Part shown: piece by piece, positions 16,997 to 25,681 of the stretch
Layout: the number at the start of each line of letters is the position of its first letter
Numbering within the stretch: the stretch's first letter is position 1
Origin: Syntrophales bacterium
GTDB taxonomy: Bacteria > Desulfobacterota > Syntrophia > Syntrophales > CG2-30-49-12
Direction: 5' to 3'
NCBI GenBank assembly: GCA_030018935.1
Contig: JASEGZ010000016.1
Coordinates: 1 to 38,035, forward strand
Length of the DNA stretch: 38,035 nt
Program-made: the position numbers and the translations under genes
The notes under the pieces: generated by a model
Told to the model about the DNA's origin: nothing
Databases searched by the model: none
What the model saw: only the letters and a program-made list of their open reading frames with translations

Positions 16997-19993
16997 TTAA
17001 AAAATGGCAGTGTCAAGTAAAAGCGGTTTCTGCCACAGAGCCTTTAAATGGACGATGTCCTCCTCGATAATCCGTCCTCCCCTGATGCCGCTTATCTTTA
17101 ACAGGCTTTCGGAAAGTACCACCCCGATCTGGCTTACAGTGGTGCAACTTTCCATCATCTCTTCGAAGCGTTCCTTTAAGGCGGGGGAGACCGTGACGAC
17201 AAATCTGCTCTGGGACTCCGAAAAGAGGAGGATGTCATCCCGGTCGATCCCCTCCGCAGGAACGAGGGCCAGGTCTATCGTCATGCCCAATCCGCCGGCA
17301 AAGGCAGTCTCGGCAAGGGCAACACCGAGCCCCCCATCAGAGATGTCATGACAGGAAGCCACAAGCCCCGCCTGGATAGCCCGGCTCAGGGCCTCATACA
17401 GCCTCTTAGCCTCTTTCGCCTTGACCTTCGGAACCCGATTCCCGATATAGCCGTGCATCGCGTACCACTCGGAACCACCGAGTTCAGGATAGGTAGTACC
17501 AAGGATATAGACGAGATGACCTGACTCCTTGGCATCCATCGTGATGGCCCGTCTCACATCCTCCATCTTTCCGATAACAGAGAACAGGAGGGTGGGAGGG
17601 ATCGAGATCTTTATCCCTCCGATCTGGTAGTCGTTTTTCATACTGTCTTTCCCCGAGATACAGGGGACACCGTAGGCTGTCGTGTAATCGTAAAGGGCCA
17701 TGTTCGCCCGGACAAGCTGGGCCAGCTTATACTCGCCGTCGGGCGTCTTTTCCGACTGGATCGGATCACACCAGCAGAAATTATCCAGCCCGGCCATCCG
17801 GTCGAGGGCGCCGCCCACGGCGAGGCAGTTTCTTATAGCCTCATCAATGGCACAGGCCACCATGTGATAGGTATCAATATCGCTGTAACGGGGACAGATA
17901 CCGTTGGCTACCACAATCCCTTCAAAGGAATCGAGAATGGGGCGGATCACCGCAGCATCGGAAGGCCCGTCATTGGCAACACCCACCAGGGGTTTGATCA
18001 CGCTACCTCCCTGGACCTCGTGGTCGTACTGTCTGACAACAGACTCCTTGCTGCATATATTCAACCGGGAGAGCATATCTTTCAGGGCCTGCCCCATATC
18101 CTCCGGCTCTGGAAAATCCGGCTCTTTGTGTTGGGGTGACAACCACTTTGCGTGCAACTGCATCTGGGGAAGCCCTTCATGGAGGAAATTCATCTCCAGA
18201 TAGGCTACCGTTTTATCCCCATACAGGACATGGAACTTTCCCGCATCGGTATATCTGCCGAGTACGGTAGCCTCCACATCCATCTTCCTGGCCAGTGCAA
18301 GAAATGCATTCACCTTGCTCGGGTCTACCGCTAAGGTCATCCTCTCCTGAGATTCGGAGATGAGGATTTCCCAGGGGTTCAAGCCAGCGTACTTCAGGGG
18401 TGCCTTTTTCAGGTCCATCTCACAGCCACCGGAGAGGCGGGCCATCTCACCCACCGACGAGGAGAGGCCGCCGGCACCGTTATCGGTAATACAACGATAT
18501 ATCCCCTGATCTCTTGCCACCAGGAGGAAATCGGTCATCTTCTTCTGGGTGATGGGATCACCGATCTGGACAGCGGTCACAGGGGAACCCTCATGCAGTT
18601 CTTCCGAAGAAAAGGTCGCCCCGTGGATACCGTCTTTGCCGATCCTGCCGCCGGTCATGACAATCAGATCGCCAGGCAGAACCTCTTTCGTGTGTGTTGG
18701 CTCTCCCCGGATACGGGAAGGCATGATCCCCCCTGTTCCACAATAGACAAGGGGTTTTCCCAGATAACGCTCGTCAAAGACAATGCATCCATTGACTGTG
18801 GGGATGCCGCTCTTGTTTCCCCCGTGTTCCACCCCTTCTCGAACACCTTCATAGATACGCCGCGGGTGGAGAATCCGCTTCGGCAGGGGTTTTGCATATG
18901 TGGGAGGGGCAAAGCAGAAGACATCGGTATTGAAGATCAGTTTTGCCCCCTTTCCCGTACCAAATGGGTCCCTGTTCACACCGACGATCCCGGTAAGGGC
19001 GCCGCCGTAGGGATCGAGGGCCGAGGGAGAATTGTGGGTCTCTACCTTGAAGACCAGGTTACGGTCATCATTGAATTTAATGATGCCGGCATTATCGGCA
19101 AAGACAGAGAGGCACCAGTCATTGGCGCCCAGACGCTCCCTGATTTCCGTCGTAGCCCTCTTTATATAACTGTCGAAGAGGGAATTAATCCTGATGATTC
19201 TGCCATGCTCATCTTTGTAAGTGATGAGACTGTTAAATATCTTGTGTTTACAGTGTTCGGACCAGGTCTGGGCGAGACATTCCAGCTCGGCATCGGTCAT
19301 TTTCTCACCGAGACCGACTTTTCTCCTCTCCCTCACGATCGCCTCATCTTTCAGGTAATCACGGAGAGCTTTCATTTCCTCGAGATTCAGGGCCAGGACC
19401 CTCTCGTTGCTGATCCGTAATAGCGACTGATCGTCCACATCCAGGCCAATCTCTTCCGTCTTCGGCAGGTCAGCGACCACCACTCGTGGCACATAAGGGG
19501 TCATCCCCTTCTCCCTATCCCATGTCCTGCCGTTTACAATTTCATAGCGTTCGATGAGTTCATTGGCAAGGAGGGCAGAGGCGATCTTTTCCGCATCAGT
19601 CCTGCCGATCGGACCTCTGATCACATACTGCCTGGAGGTATAAACCCCGGCAAGGTGCTCCGATGGCTTTCCCAGGAGAAGTTCTATGGCCTCCCTTGCC
19701 GTCTTTCCCACGTTATCTGTGACACCAGGCTTGAAACCTACCTCGATCAACCAGTCAAAACGGTCGGCCAGTCCCATGTTGATGGCAAAATCATGAATAA
19801 TGGGATCGGAAAGGGGGCCGGTAGCAACCTTTTTCAGCTCCTCCCCGGTGAGTTGGCCGTCAATGGTATAGACCTCGATAGTCTCCACCTCATCAATGTG
19901 GATCTGGAGATGCTCAACGATCCTTCTTCTGACCTTTTCACCGAGGGCATCCCTGACACCCTCTTTAAAACCGATTTCTATCCTGTCTGCCAT
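16997..19993 (-). CDS. purL: phosphoribosylformylglycinamidine synthase, PurL with N-terminal PurS-like repeats
   Basis: Catalyses ATP- and ammonia-dependent conversion of FGAR to FGAM in purine synthesis. From the ATG at 19991-19993 (preceded by GAGGAG at a good distance) it is 998 aa; an extra 21 upstream codons in the open frame have no ribosome site. The first about 170 residues hold two similar PurS-type segments (IEIGFKEGVRDALGEK, and later IEVGFKPGVTDNVGKT). The catalytic PurL body follows: TWSEHCKHKIFN, FKVETHNSPSALDPYGGA, and a second AIRS-like half with DISDGGLGVALAE near the C-terminus. There is no C-terminal glutaminase domain, so a separate PurQ should supply ammonia; it is not in the window. 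Confidence 0.95.
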   Translation of the reverse strand: MADRIEIGFKEGVRDALGEKVRRRIVEHLQIHIDEVETIEVYTIDGQLTGEELKKVATGPLSDPIIHDFAINMGLADRFDWLIEVGFKPGVTDNVGKTAREAIELLLGKPSEHLAGVYTSRQYVIRGPIGRTDAEKIASALLANELIERYEIVNGRTWDREKGMTPYVPRVVVADLPKTEEIGLDVDDQSLLRISNERVLALNLEEMKALRDYLKDEAIVRERRKVGLGEKMTDAELECLAQTWSEHCKHKIFNSLITYKDEHGRIIRINSLFDSYIKRATTEIRERLGANDWCLSVFADNAGIIKFNDDRNLVFKVETHNSPSALDPYGGALTGIVGVNRDPFGTGKGAKLIFNTDVFCFAPPTYAKPLPKRILHPRRIYEGVREGVEHGGNKSGIPTVNGCIVFDERYLGKPLVYCGTGGIMPSRIRGEPTHTKEVLPGDLIVMTGGRIGKDGIHGATFSSEELHEGSPVTAVQIGDPITQKKMTDFLLVARDQGIYRCITDNGAGGLSSSVGEMARLSGGCEMDLKKAPLKYAGLNPWEILISESQERMTLAVDPSKVNAFLALARKMDVEATVLGRYTDAGKFHVLYGDKTVAYLEMNFLHEGLPQMQLHAKWLSPQHKEPDFPEPEDMGQALKDMLSRLNICSKESVVRQYDHEVQGGSVIKPLVGVANDGPSDAAVIRPILDSFEGIVVANGICPRYSDIDTYHMVACAIDEAIRNCLAVGGALDRMAGLDNFCWCDPIQSEKTPDGEYKLAQLVRANMALYDYTTAYGVPCISGKDSMKNDYQIGGIKISIPPTLLFSVIGKMEDVRRAITMDAKESGHLVYILGTTYPELGGSEWYAMHGYIGNRVPKVKAKEAKRLYEALSRAIQAGLVASCHDISDGGLGVALAETAFAGGLGMTIDLALVPAEGIDRDDILLFSESQSRFVVTVSPALKERFEEMMESCTTVSQIGVVLSESLLKISGIRGGRIIEEDIVHLKALWQKPLLLDTAIF

Positions 19994-20062
19994 CTGTTCT
20001 CCTCTTATTTTATCACCTGTACCCATCTTCATAGCAAAATGCGTACGGCAAAGCAACCTGGT

Positions 20063-20091
20063 AGAGTACGATCAATAATTTTTGTTGACAA
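20063..20091 (-). promoter_or_regulatory. candidate purL promoter
   Basis: On the minus strand a -35 TTGTCA (20086-20091), 17-bp spacer and -10 TACTCT (20063-20068) precede purL by about 70 nt. The -35 overlaps the opposite-strand TTGACA of the candidate mgtC promoter, so the two genes may share a divergent control region. Confidence 0.45.
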
Positions 20092-20113
20092 TCCGGTAAC
20101 CTGGGCATAAGAA
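20085..20113 (+). promoter_or_regulatory. candidate mgtC promoter
   Basis: A perfect -35 TTGACA (20085-20090), 17-bp spacer and weak -10 TAAGAA (20108-20113) lie about 106 nt before the mgtC ATG. The transcript leader would include the degenerate repeat at 20152-20174. Confidence 0.35.
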
Positions 20114-20151
20114 AAAAATAGGAATCGGGTTTTTGCATCGCACATCCACAT

Positions 20152-20174
20152 CGCAGACTGAAGCCTGTGGTTAC
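20152..20174 (+). repeat. diverged remnant of the GCAGGCTAAAGCCTGC element
   Basis: These 23 bases match the core of the repeat at 29884-29906 (and at the window start) with four differences. An intact inverted-repeat element is not recognisable here. The remnant lies in the purL-mgtC spacer and explains why the upstream extension of the mgtC frame should not be counted as coding. Confidence 0.6.
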
Positions 20175-20219
20175 ATCATATATGAAAAACTTCTTTTATG
20201 GAAAGGAGTAACCTCAAAG

Positions 20220-20927
20220 ATGTTTGATTTTAACTTTCATGAAGCCTTAATGGAGTTGGGTAAATTAATCCTCGCCGCTCTAATGGGAGGGGCCATTGGC
20301 TTTGAGCGAGAGTCTCACGGCCAGGCCGCTGGTATCCGTACCAATCTATTGGTCTCTCTGGGGGCGTGTCTGATGATGATGCTCTCCCTCCATATGGAAG
20401 AACTCTTTCGCCACCTCAATGCTTATACCACTGTGCGTCTCGACCCTGGCCGGATAGCTTCTTACGCCATTGCAAGTATGGGTTTTCTGGGAGCCGGGGC
20501 CATCATCAAAGGAAAAGGTTCCGTCAAGGGGCTTACCACTGCCGCTGGTCTCTGGCTGGTGACAGGTATTGGTCTCGCCGTGGGCGCCGGTTATATCTTC
20601 CCCGCCCTTTACTGCACGTTGTTGAGCCTTTTGATCCTCTATGCCCTCCGCATAAAGACGTTAGTCCCCCATGATGAATATACAATTCTTATTTTAAAAT
20701 TCCGGGGGGTGCATCGTCATCTCGAGGAAATTAGAAAGATACTTTCCGCATACCACGAGTTCCACATCCAGTTTGTCAACTTCCAACAGAGTATTCCCTC
20801 CCGGACCAGGACCTATCGTTTGCGATTGCTCGGCAGGGAATCCAAGAACTGGGGAGATATTGTGAGAAAATTTCAGGAGCTTCCGGAAATAGAGGAAATC
20901 GCCTGGGAGGAGGGCGAGGTCCCGTAA
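20220..20927 (+). CDS. MgtC/SapB family membrane protein
   Basis: 235 aa with about four or five N-terminal membrane segments and a soluble C-terminal domain of about 85 residues. The membrane part shows GGAIGFERESHGQAAGIRTN, ASMGFLGAGAIIKGKG and GLTTAAGLWLVTGIGLAVG, all diagnostic of MgtC/SapB. MgtC of Salmonella is linked to magnesium limitation and F-ATPase inhibition; for most environmental homologues the role is unknown. I start at ATG 20220 because AAAGGAG lies 11 nt upstream and the preceding 29 codons of the open frame run through a repeat remnant. It converges with the mutase operon. Confidence 0.88.
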   Translation: MFDFNFHEALMELGKLILAALMGGAIGFERESHGQAAGIRTNLLVSLGACLMMMLSLHMEELFRHLNAYTTVRLDPGRIASYAIASMGFLGAGAIIKGKGSVKGLTTAAGLWLVTGIGLAVGAGYIFPALYCTLLSLLILYALRIKTLVPHDEYTILILKFRGVHRHLEEIRKILSAYHEFHIQFVNFQQSIPSRTRTYRLRLLGRESKNWGDIVRKFQELPEIEEIAWEEGEVP

Positions 20928-20983
20928 AACAAAGTTGCCGGCAACGGCTCCTAAGCCTTACTCACACCTCTCCGTCCTACTCC

Positions 20984-22672
20984 TCAATAAGCGTACCCCC
21001 AGCCGAATACCTCCTTCAAGATACCCTGCATCTCTCCCAGGGTGGCGTCTGCTTTTGCCGCCTCGATAATGGCAGGCATTAAATCGCCTCCCTGCGGCCA
21101 GTTTTCGTCCACCCTCCTGGCCGCATCCCTCAGTCTTTCCAAGGCTGCCTTTGTCCTTGCATTGTTCCGTTGCTCCCTGAATTTCTTTACCCTTTCCACC
21201 GCCGTCTCTTCTATCTTTGGATCAATCTTGAATACCGGCACCTTTCGTTCCTCGTCAGAGACGTATTTATTCACTCCCACAACGATCCTCTCACCGTTAT
21301 CCATCTCCTCGCGCCATTTATAGGCCGATTTTGCCAGCTCATCTTTAAACCAGCCCGTTTCCCAGGCATTAATGTATCCTATCTGGTCTATCTTCTCTAT
21401 AAGCTTGTTTGCCTCCTCCTCAATCTTACTGGTAAGCCATTCCACATAATAGGAACCGGCCAGGGGGTCGGAGACATTCGGGATGCTGGTTTCGTGAAGG
21501 ACGACCTGTTGTGTCCTTAAAGCGAGGGTAGCGGCCTCTTCCGTCGGCAATCCCAGCGCCTCGTCGTAGGCTGATGTATGAATGGCATTGGTGCCCGCCA
21601 GGATAGCTCCTAATGTGTGAAAGGCCGCACGCACGACATTAACCAGCGGCTGCTGCGCCATGAGAGAACAGCCGGAGGTATGGATGTGCATCCTCACCTG
21701 CAGGGATTTCGGGTCATTACATCCGAACCTCTCCCGGTTGGTTTTAGCCCATATTTTCCTTATCGCCCTGATTTTTGCTATCTCTTCAAGAAAATCATTC
21801 CCCTGGGCGAACTGGAAACCAAAGCGGGGCAGGAACTCATCGGGGTGAAGACCTGCCCGGATGCATTCTTCCGTAATGGCAATCCCCGTAGCTATGCTGA
21901 AGGCGGCTTCCTGAATGGCATTTCCGCCGGCTTCTTCCACAAAATAACCGCATATATTGGTCGTATTCCACCTGGGCATGTTGCTCCGGCAGAACTTTAT
22001 GAACTCCACCATCAGCTTAAAGGCGCTCTTCGGCGGGAACATGGCATAATCAACAAACGGCGCCTTGTAAAGCCAGTTCATACTGTTGCCGCCCAACTCC
22101 TCTCTCGAAAATCCCCTCCTCTCGGCATAGACAATAAACATGGCCAATCCCACCATGGTGGCGCTTCCTATATTCTGCACAATCTGGGTCTTATTTAGAG
22201 GGATATCATGAAAGAGCCTCTCCAGATCGTCAATAGTGCTTATGTTGACGCCGCCCCGTCCCACGAGGCCCCTCGCCTCGGGAGAATCCGGGTCAAGGCC
22301 CGCCTTGGAAACAAGATCATGGGGGAGATTATACGACTGCGCGCCGAAATACCCTTTCATCCCGGCATCTTTTAACATCTCCATCCTTTCCCTCGTCTGT
22401 TCAGGGAGACCGTAACCGAGGCTCATCTGATTTACCCAGGGTTGAAACTGGTACTGGAGGGGGTATATCCCCCGTGTGTAAGGATACTCTCCCGGCGCAC
22501 CGATCTCGCCGAAGGTGATATGCTCGATATCGGAGGGAGTATAGAAAGGTTTCACCGGGATTCCCGAGGCGGTGGCAGCCTTGAATTTCATGTCTTTATA
22601 CAGTTTTTGATATTTTTCCTTCCATCGCTCCTGTAATTCCCTGTCCTTTTCGAGAGTGTCTCTGGTAAACAT
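20984..22672 (-). CDS. B12-dependent acyl-CoA mutase, large (substrate-binding) subunit, atypical
   Basis: 562 aa, a methylmalonyl-CoA mutase-type TIM barrel: YPYTRGIYPLQY near residues 63-74, a WNTTNICGYF stretch around 235-244, and AIHTSAYDEALGLPTE near 363. The B12 domain is a separate protein (22698-23108), as in isobutyryl- and 2-hydroxyisobutyryl-CoA mutases. Aligned from memory to the Propionibacterium enzyme, key positions differ: Tyr89 is Ser84, Arg82 is Gln77, Thr77 is Leu72, Arg207 is Val207 and the general acid His244 is Phe244; Tyr75 is kept as Tyr70. A carbon-skeleton mutase fold is secure, but methylmalonyl-CoA as substrate is doubtful. GGAGG precedes the ATG. It is translated after the small subunit, 25 bp downstream. 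Confidence 0.85.
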   Translation of the reverse strand: MFTRDTLEKDRELQERWKEKYQKLYKDMKFKAATASGIPVKPFYTPSDIEHITFGEIGAPGEYPYTRGIYPLQYQFQPWVNQMSLGYGLPEQTRERMEMLKDAGMKGYFGAQSYNLPHDLVSKAGLDPDSPEARGLVGRGGVNISTIDDLERLFHDIPLNKTQIVQNIGSATMVGLAMFIVYAERRGFSREELGGNSMNWLYKAPFVDYAMFPPKSAFKLMVEFIKFCRSNMPRWNTTNICGYFVEEAGGNAIQEAAFSIATGIAITEECIRAGLHPDEFLPRFGFQFAQGNDFLEEIAKIRAIRKIWAKTNRERFGCNDPKSLQVRMHIHTSGCSLMAQQPLVNVVRAAFHTLGAILAGTNAIHTSAYDEALGLPTEEAATLALRTQQVVLHETSIPNVSDPLAGSYYVEWLTSKIEEEANKLIEKIDQIGYINAWETGWFKDELAKSAYKWREEMDNGERIVVGVNKYVSDEERKVPVFKIDPKIEETAVERVKKFREQRNNARTKAALERLRDAARRVDENWPQGGDLMPAIIEAAKADATLGEMQGILKEVFGWGYAY

Positions 22673-22697
22673 GGGATTCCTCCTTATCTGATTTCTT

Positions 22698-23108
22698 TTA
22701 GAGATCCTTGGCTACGCGGGTTCTTATGTGTTCAACGACCTCGCCGGCGCGTGATCCCGGGCCAAAGACACCGGAAACACCAATTCTTAGGAGTTCAGGC
22801 ATATCATCTCCGGGTATTATACCGCCGATGATAAGAGGGATGTTGCCCATCCCCTTCTCTTGCAGGGATTTAATCACCTTCCCGCTGATGACGGCATGTC
22901 CCCCCACGGAGAAACTGATCCCGATCGCATCAACATCCTCCTGCAGCGCCGAATTTACTATTTCACCGGGACTTCTGTATCTTGTAAAGATGACCTCTAT
23001 TCCGGCCTCCCTCAATTTCCTCGCGAGATACCTTACCCCGCGATCATGACCGTCCAGTTGAGATTTGGTAAGTAAGACCCTGATCTTTTTCCTGTCATCT
23101 GCCTTCAT
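22698..23108 (-). CDS. B12-binding small subunit of acyl-CoA mutase
   Basis: 136 aa. Carries the cobalamin-binding signature with the DxHxxG motif: LDGHDRG near residues 17-23 (the His is the lower cobalt ligand), then SFSVGGHAVISGKV and a GGIIPGDD loop. It supplies the coenzyme to the large subunit encoded just downstream. ATG at 23106-23108 has AAAGGAG 6 nt upstream, which is better than the TTG two codons earlier. A heptamer-repeat fragment begins 22 bp upstream of the start, and a promoter candidate lies further up. No MeaB-type chaperone or epimerase gene is in the window. Confidence 0.92.
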   Translation of the reverse strand: MKADDRKKIRVLLTKSQLDGHDRGVRYLARKLREAGIEVIFTRYRSPGEIVNSALQEDVDAIGISFSVGGHAVISGKVIKSLQEKGMGNIPLIIGGIIPGDDMPELLRIGVSGVFGPGSRAGEVVEHIRTRVAKDL

Positions 23109-23130
23109 TTTCAACTCCTTTAATTTTTTG

Positions 23131-23163
23131 TAAGCGTTCGGCTCTCAGTTGTCGGCTTTCAGC
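23131..23163 (+). repeat. left-end fragment of a TAAGC-type heptamer element
   Basis: Begins TAAGC followed by GTTCGGC and TCTCAGT, then two more units ending TTTCAGC at 23163. This is the same terminus and the same 7-bp period as the complete element at 934-1073. No matching right end is seen before the insertion sequence at 23383. The 23109-23421 interval also holds the mutase promoter candidate and otherwise nothing I can name. Confidence 0.65.
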
Positions 23164-23252
23164 CAAAACAGGTTATTACTCGATTGTCTTCCAGGTTTTT
23201 CGACGCCGATCCTGGGTGAGCATCGGGAAAGTTGACAAGCTCTGAAAGTTAA

Positions 23253-23280
23253 ACTATACAATAAAATTGAGGGTGTACAA
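23253..23280 (-). promoter_or_regulatory. candidate promoter of the acyl-CoA mutase operon
   Basis: On the minus strand a -35 TTGTAC (23275-23280), 16-bp spacer and -10 TATAGT (23253-23258) would give a leader of about 140 nt before the small-subunit gene. I looked for a cobalamin riboswitch in that leader and saw none. Confidence 0.45.
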
Positions 23281-23382
23281 GTAAAATTTTTGCGATAGGG
23301 TAAGTTGGACATTCAGTGCTCCCCAGCCTTTTATATATGCCCATGTATATCACCGCAACTCAGAGGAGGGGCTACGATGCCT

Positions 23383-25252
23383 CCACGTTGACATACTGTT
23401 TTTTTCTGATATATTTTACCTATGTTTATTCGCAAAGTCCCCCACACCGATCCAAAGAACGGATCCAGATATTATACGTACAAACTTGTTGAGTCCTTCC
23501 GTACAGAACGGGGACCGAGACAACGGGAGATTCTCAATCTCGGAACCGACTTCAACTTGCCTGAAGGGCAGTGGAGAGATCTGGCCAGGCGGGTTCCTGA
23601 GATCATCTCCGGTCAGGAGCGCTTATTCGATTGTCCTGAGGAGATTGAAACCCTTGCCAGGGTTTATGCGAGAAGGATTATTCGCCGGAGATCGTCTCTT
23701 GTCGGTGAAAAGAATGATTCTTATCATCTCCCTGATTACCAGATGGTTGATGTCAATAGCATCGGGGATGAAGATGTCCGTGAGGTTGGGGCTGAGCATG
23801 TGGTCTATGAGACCATCAGGGAACTTGAACTGAACCGAAAGTTTGAGGAATTAGGGTTCAGCAAACCCCGTATGGATGTTGCCATCGGGGTGATTGCCGG
23901 CAGATTGATCTATCCGGGTTCGGAAAGGGCCACCCATCTGTGGCTCAAGCATATCAGCGGTATCGATGAGCTTTTGGGGGCAGATTTCAGTACGCTGTCC
24001 CAGGATCAGGTCTATAAGGCAGCGGACATGCTTATCAGGTACAAAAGGGCTGTTGAGGAACACCTCTCTGTGAAGGAACGGAGCCTTTTTACCTTAAAAG
24101 AAAAGATCGTCCTGTACGATCTGACCAATACCTTTTTCGAGGGTTCCGGCAGATACAACGACAAGGCACGCTTTGGCTGGTCAAAGGAAAAGAGAAACGA
24201 CTGTCCCCTGGTTACGCTGGGGCTTGTCCTAGATGATGGTGGTTTCCCGAAGAGAAGCCAGATGTTTGAGGGCAATGTGAGTGAGCCAAAGACCATGCAG
24301 CGGATGATCCAGGGTCTTTCCTCCAATACCATGTTTAAACCGGTGGTTGTGATGGACGCGGGTATTGCTACAGGAGAGAATATCCGGTGGCTTAAGGATC
24401 ATCAGTACGACTACCTGGTCGTCCTGCGTGGTAAAAAGAAACCCCTTCCGGAAAACATGGTCACGGTGAAAGAAGATGGAGATCGGATAGTCAAGGCAGC
24501 CCTGGTGAGGCATGATGAAACAGGCGAAGTCGAGCTGGTATATCATTCCACAGGAAAACAGGAGAAGGAAAGGGGTCTAAGGAACCTCTTTCAGCAGCGC
24601 TTCGAGTTCGAACTCCAAAAGTTACAGGCAGCCCTTTCCAGGAAGAACGGCACCAAACGCTACGAGAAGGTGATAGAGAAGATTGGTCGTCTGAAGGAGA
24701 AGTTCAAAATGATCGCCCACAGGTATGACATCGCTATGGAGAAAGACGAGAAGAACAGGGTTACTGCCATCACCTGGCATCAGAAGGAAACGGAAGACAC
24801 CGATGGCATCTATTGGATCCGCACCAACAGGGAAGATTTCAGAGAGCAACAGATATGGAACATCTTCAACATGCTGACAGATGTTGAAGATGCCTTCCGG
24901 TGTATGAAATCGGAGTTAGGGTTAAGACCTGTCCATCACCAGAGAGAACACAGGGTTGATGGGCATCTATTTATTACCGTCCTTGCCTACCATATCCTAC
25001 ACACCATCAGGTTCAAGCTCCGGCAAAAGGGTATCCATGACTCCTGGAAGACCCTTCGTGAAGGTTTGTCCACCCATGTGAGAGTCACAACATTACTAAA
25101 GAGACAGGACGGCAGGGTGATCTATATCCGAAAATCATCCCGACCGGAGGCGTATCATAAGAAGATCTATGATGCCTTGAATCTCTCTTATCAAGTGGGC
25201 AGACGGATTAAGACTATCGTCTAAAAAATCAATCTGTAGTGTCAAAACGTGG
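23383..25252 (+). mobile_element. insertion sequence, IS1634 type (IS4 superfamily)
   Basis: One complete transposase gene occupies almost the whole element. Imperfect terminal inverted repeats are visible: CCACGTTGACATACTG at the left (23383 onward), and on the right the reverse complement reads CCACGTTTTGACACTACAG (25234-25252), differing by a 2-base gap. The exact ends and the flanking duplication could not be fixed by eye. It lies between the mutase operon and the rubrerythrin region. Confidence 0.7.
23422..25224 (+). CDS. IS1634-type transposase
   Basis: 600 aa, an RNase H-fold DDE transposase of the IS4 superfamily. A helix-rich N-terminal part has typical phrases (RKVPHTDPKNGSRYYTYKLV, GPRQREILNLGTD). 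Candidate catalytic aspartates are in YDLTNTFFEGSG (about residue 230) and VVMDAGIA (about residue 310). The YREK-like C-terminal region is around EDAFRCMKSELGLRPVHHQ, followed by HRVDGHLFITVLAYHI. The frame is intact from ATG 23422 to TAA, so the element may still be active. There is no strong ribosome site. Confidence 0.9.
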   Translation: MFIRKVPHTDPKNGSRYYTYKLVESFRTERGPRQREILNLGTDFNLPEGQWRDLARRVPEIISGQERLFDCPEEIETLARVYARRIIRRRSSLVGEKNDSYHLPDYQMVDVNSIGDEDVREVGAEHVVYETIRELELNRKFEELGFSKPRMDVAIGVIAGRLIYPGSERATHLWLKHISGIDELLGADFSTLSQDQVYKAADMLIRYKRAVEEHLSVKERSLFTLKEKIVLYDLTNTFFEGSGRYNDKARFGWSKEKRNDCPLVTLGLVLDDGGFPKRSQMFEGNVSEPKTMQRMIQGLSSNTMFKPVVVMDAGIATGENIRWLKDHQYDYLVVLRGKKKPLPENMVTVKEDGDRIVKAALVRHDETGEVELVYHSTGKQEKERGLRNLFQQRFEFELQKLQAALSRKNGTKRYEKVIEKIGRLKEKFKMIAHRYDIAMEKDEKNRVTAITWHQKETEDTDGIYWIRTNREDFREQQIWNIFNMLTDVEDAFRCMKSELGLRPVHHQREHRVDGHLFITVLAYHILHTIRFKLRQKGIHDSWKTLREGLSTHVRVTTLLKRQDGRVIYIRKSSRPEAYHKKIYDALNLSYQVGRRIKTIV

Positions 25253-25430
25253 CCCCAATGAACCATAACATGTTGATTTTACACAATTATTTTTTGCAGC
25301 CATGAAGTTGGGTTAAAAAAGATTAGGCGGGTAGATGATAATCTTCTGAAGGAAATCGTGAGTTGAATTGTGAATGCTGTCCGCCCGGATAAAATCGTCC
25401 TTTTGTTCCTATGGCTGGAGCGGTGAAGCA

Positions 25431-25583
25431 ATGGAGATCATTAACAGGGAATTGGAAGAGATGAAATTCGAACTCATTGATCCGGGTGTAAAAACTCAAT
25501 TTGTCCCTCATAAAGAGGCTCTAAAGGCGTGCTGTCAGCTTGGCAGGAAGATAGGGAAGCGCCTTGCCGCTTTAGAGGATTGA
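25431..25583 (+). CDS. small hypothetical protein
   Basis: 50 aa, not recognised. It is charged, with a central [19 protein letters not shown] stretch, a basic GRKIGKR segment and no membrane helix or signal. I chose ATG 25431, with GGAG about 10 nt upstream; an earlier in-frame ATG at 25374 lacks a ribosome site. It lies between the insertion sequence and the rubrerythrin gene on the same strand. It could be a small regulator, or a chance frame. Confidence 0.45.
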   Translation: MEIINRELEEMKFELIDPGVKTQFVPHKEALKACCQLGRKIGKRLAALED

Positions 25584-25681
25584 TCCGCAATGTCTGTTTG
25601 GCGGCTGGCTGTACAAAGAGAGAAAGGGGTTATAGGAAAGACCATTCAATTACGACTGTTTTAAAGAAAAGGAGGATGTAT

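Noticed and set aside
18593-19420. 275-aa open frame on the plus strand
   Set aside because: Entirely antisense to purL, no ribosome site and no recognisable domain.
20935-20946. GTTGCCGGCAAC palindrome between mgtC and the mutase gene as a terminator or operator
   Set aside because: A 6-bp perfect palindrome with no loop and no T run; too short to claim either function.
23109-23252. Cobalamin riboswitch ahead of the B12-dependent mutase operon
   Set aside because: The roughly 140-nt leader shows no B12-box-like conserved sequence or long paired architecture, and part of it is a repeat fragment.
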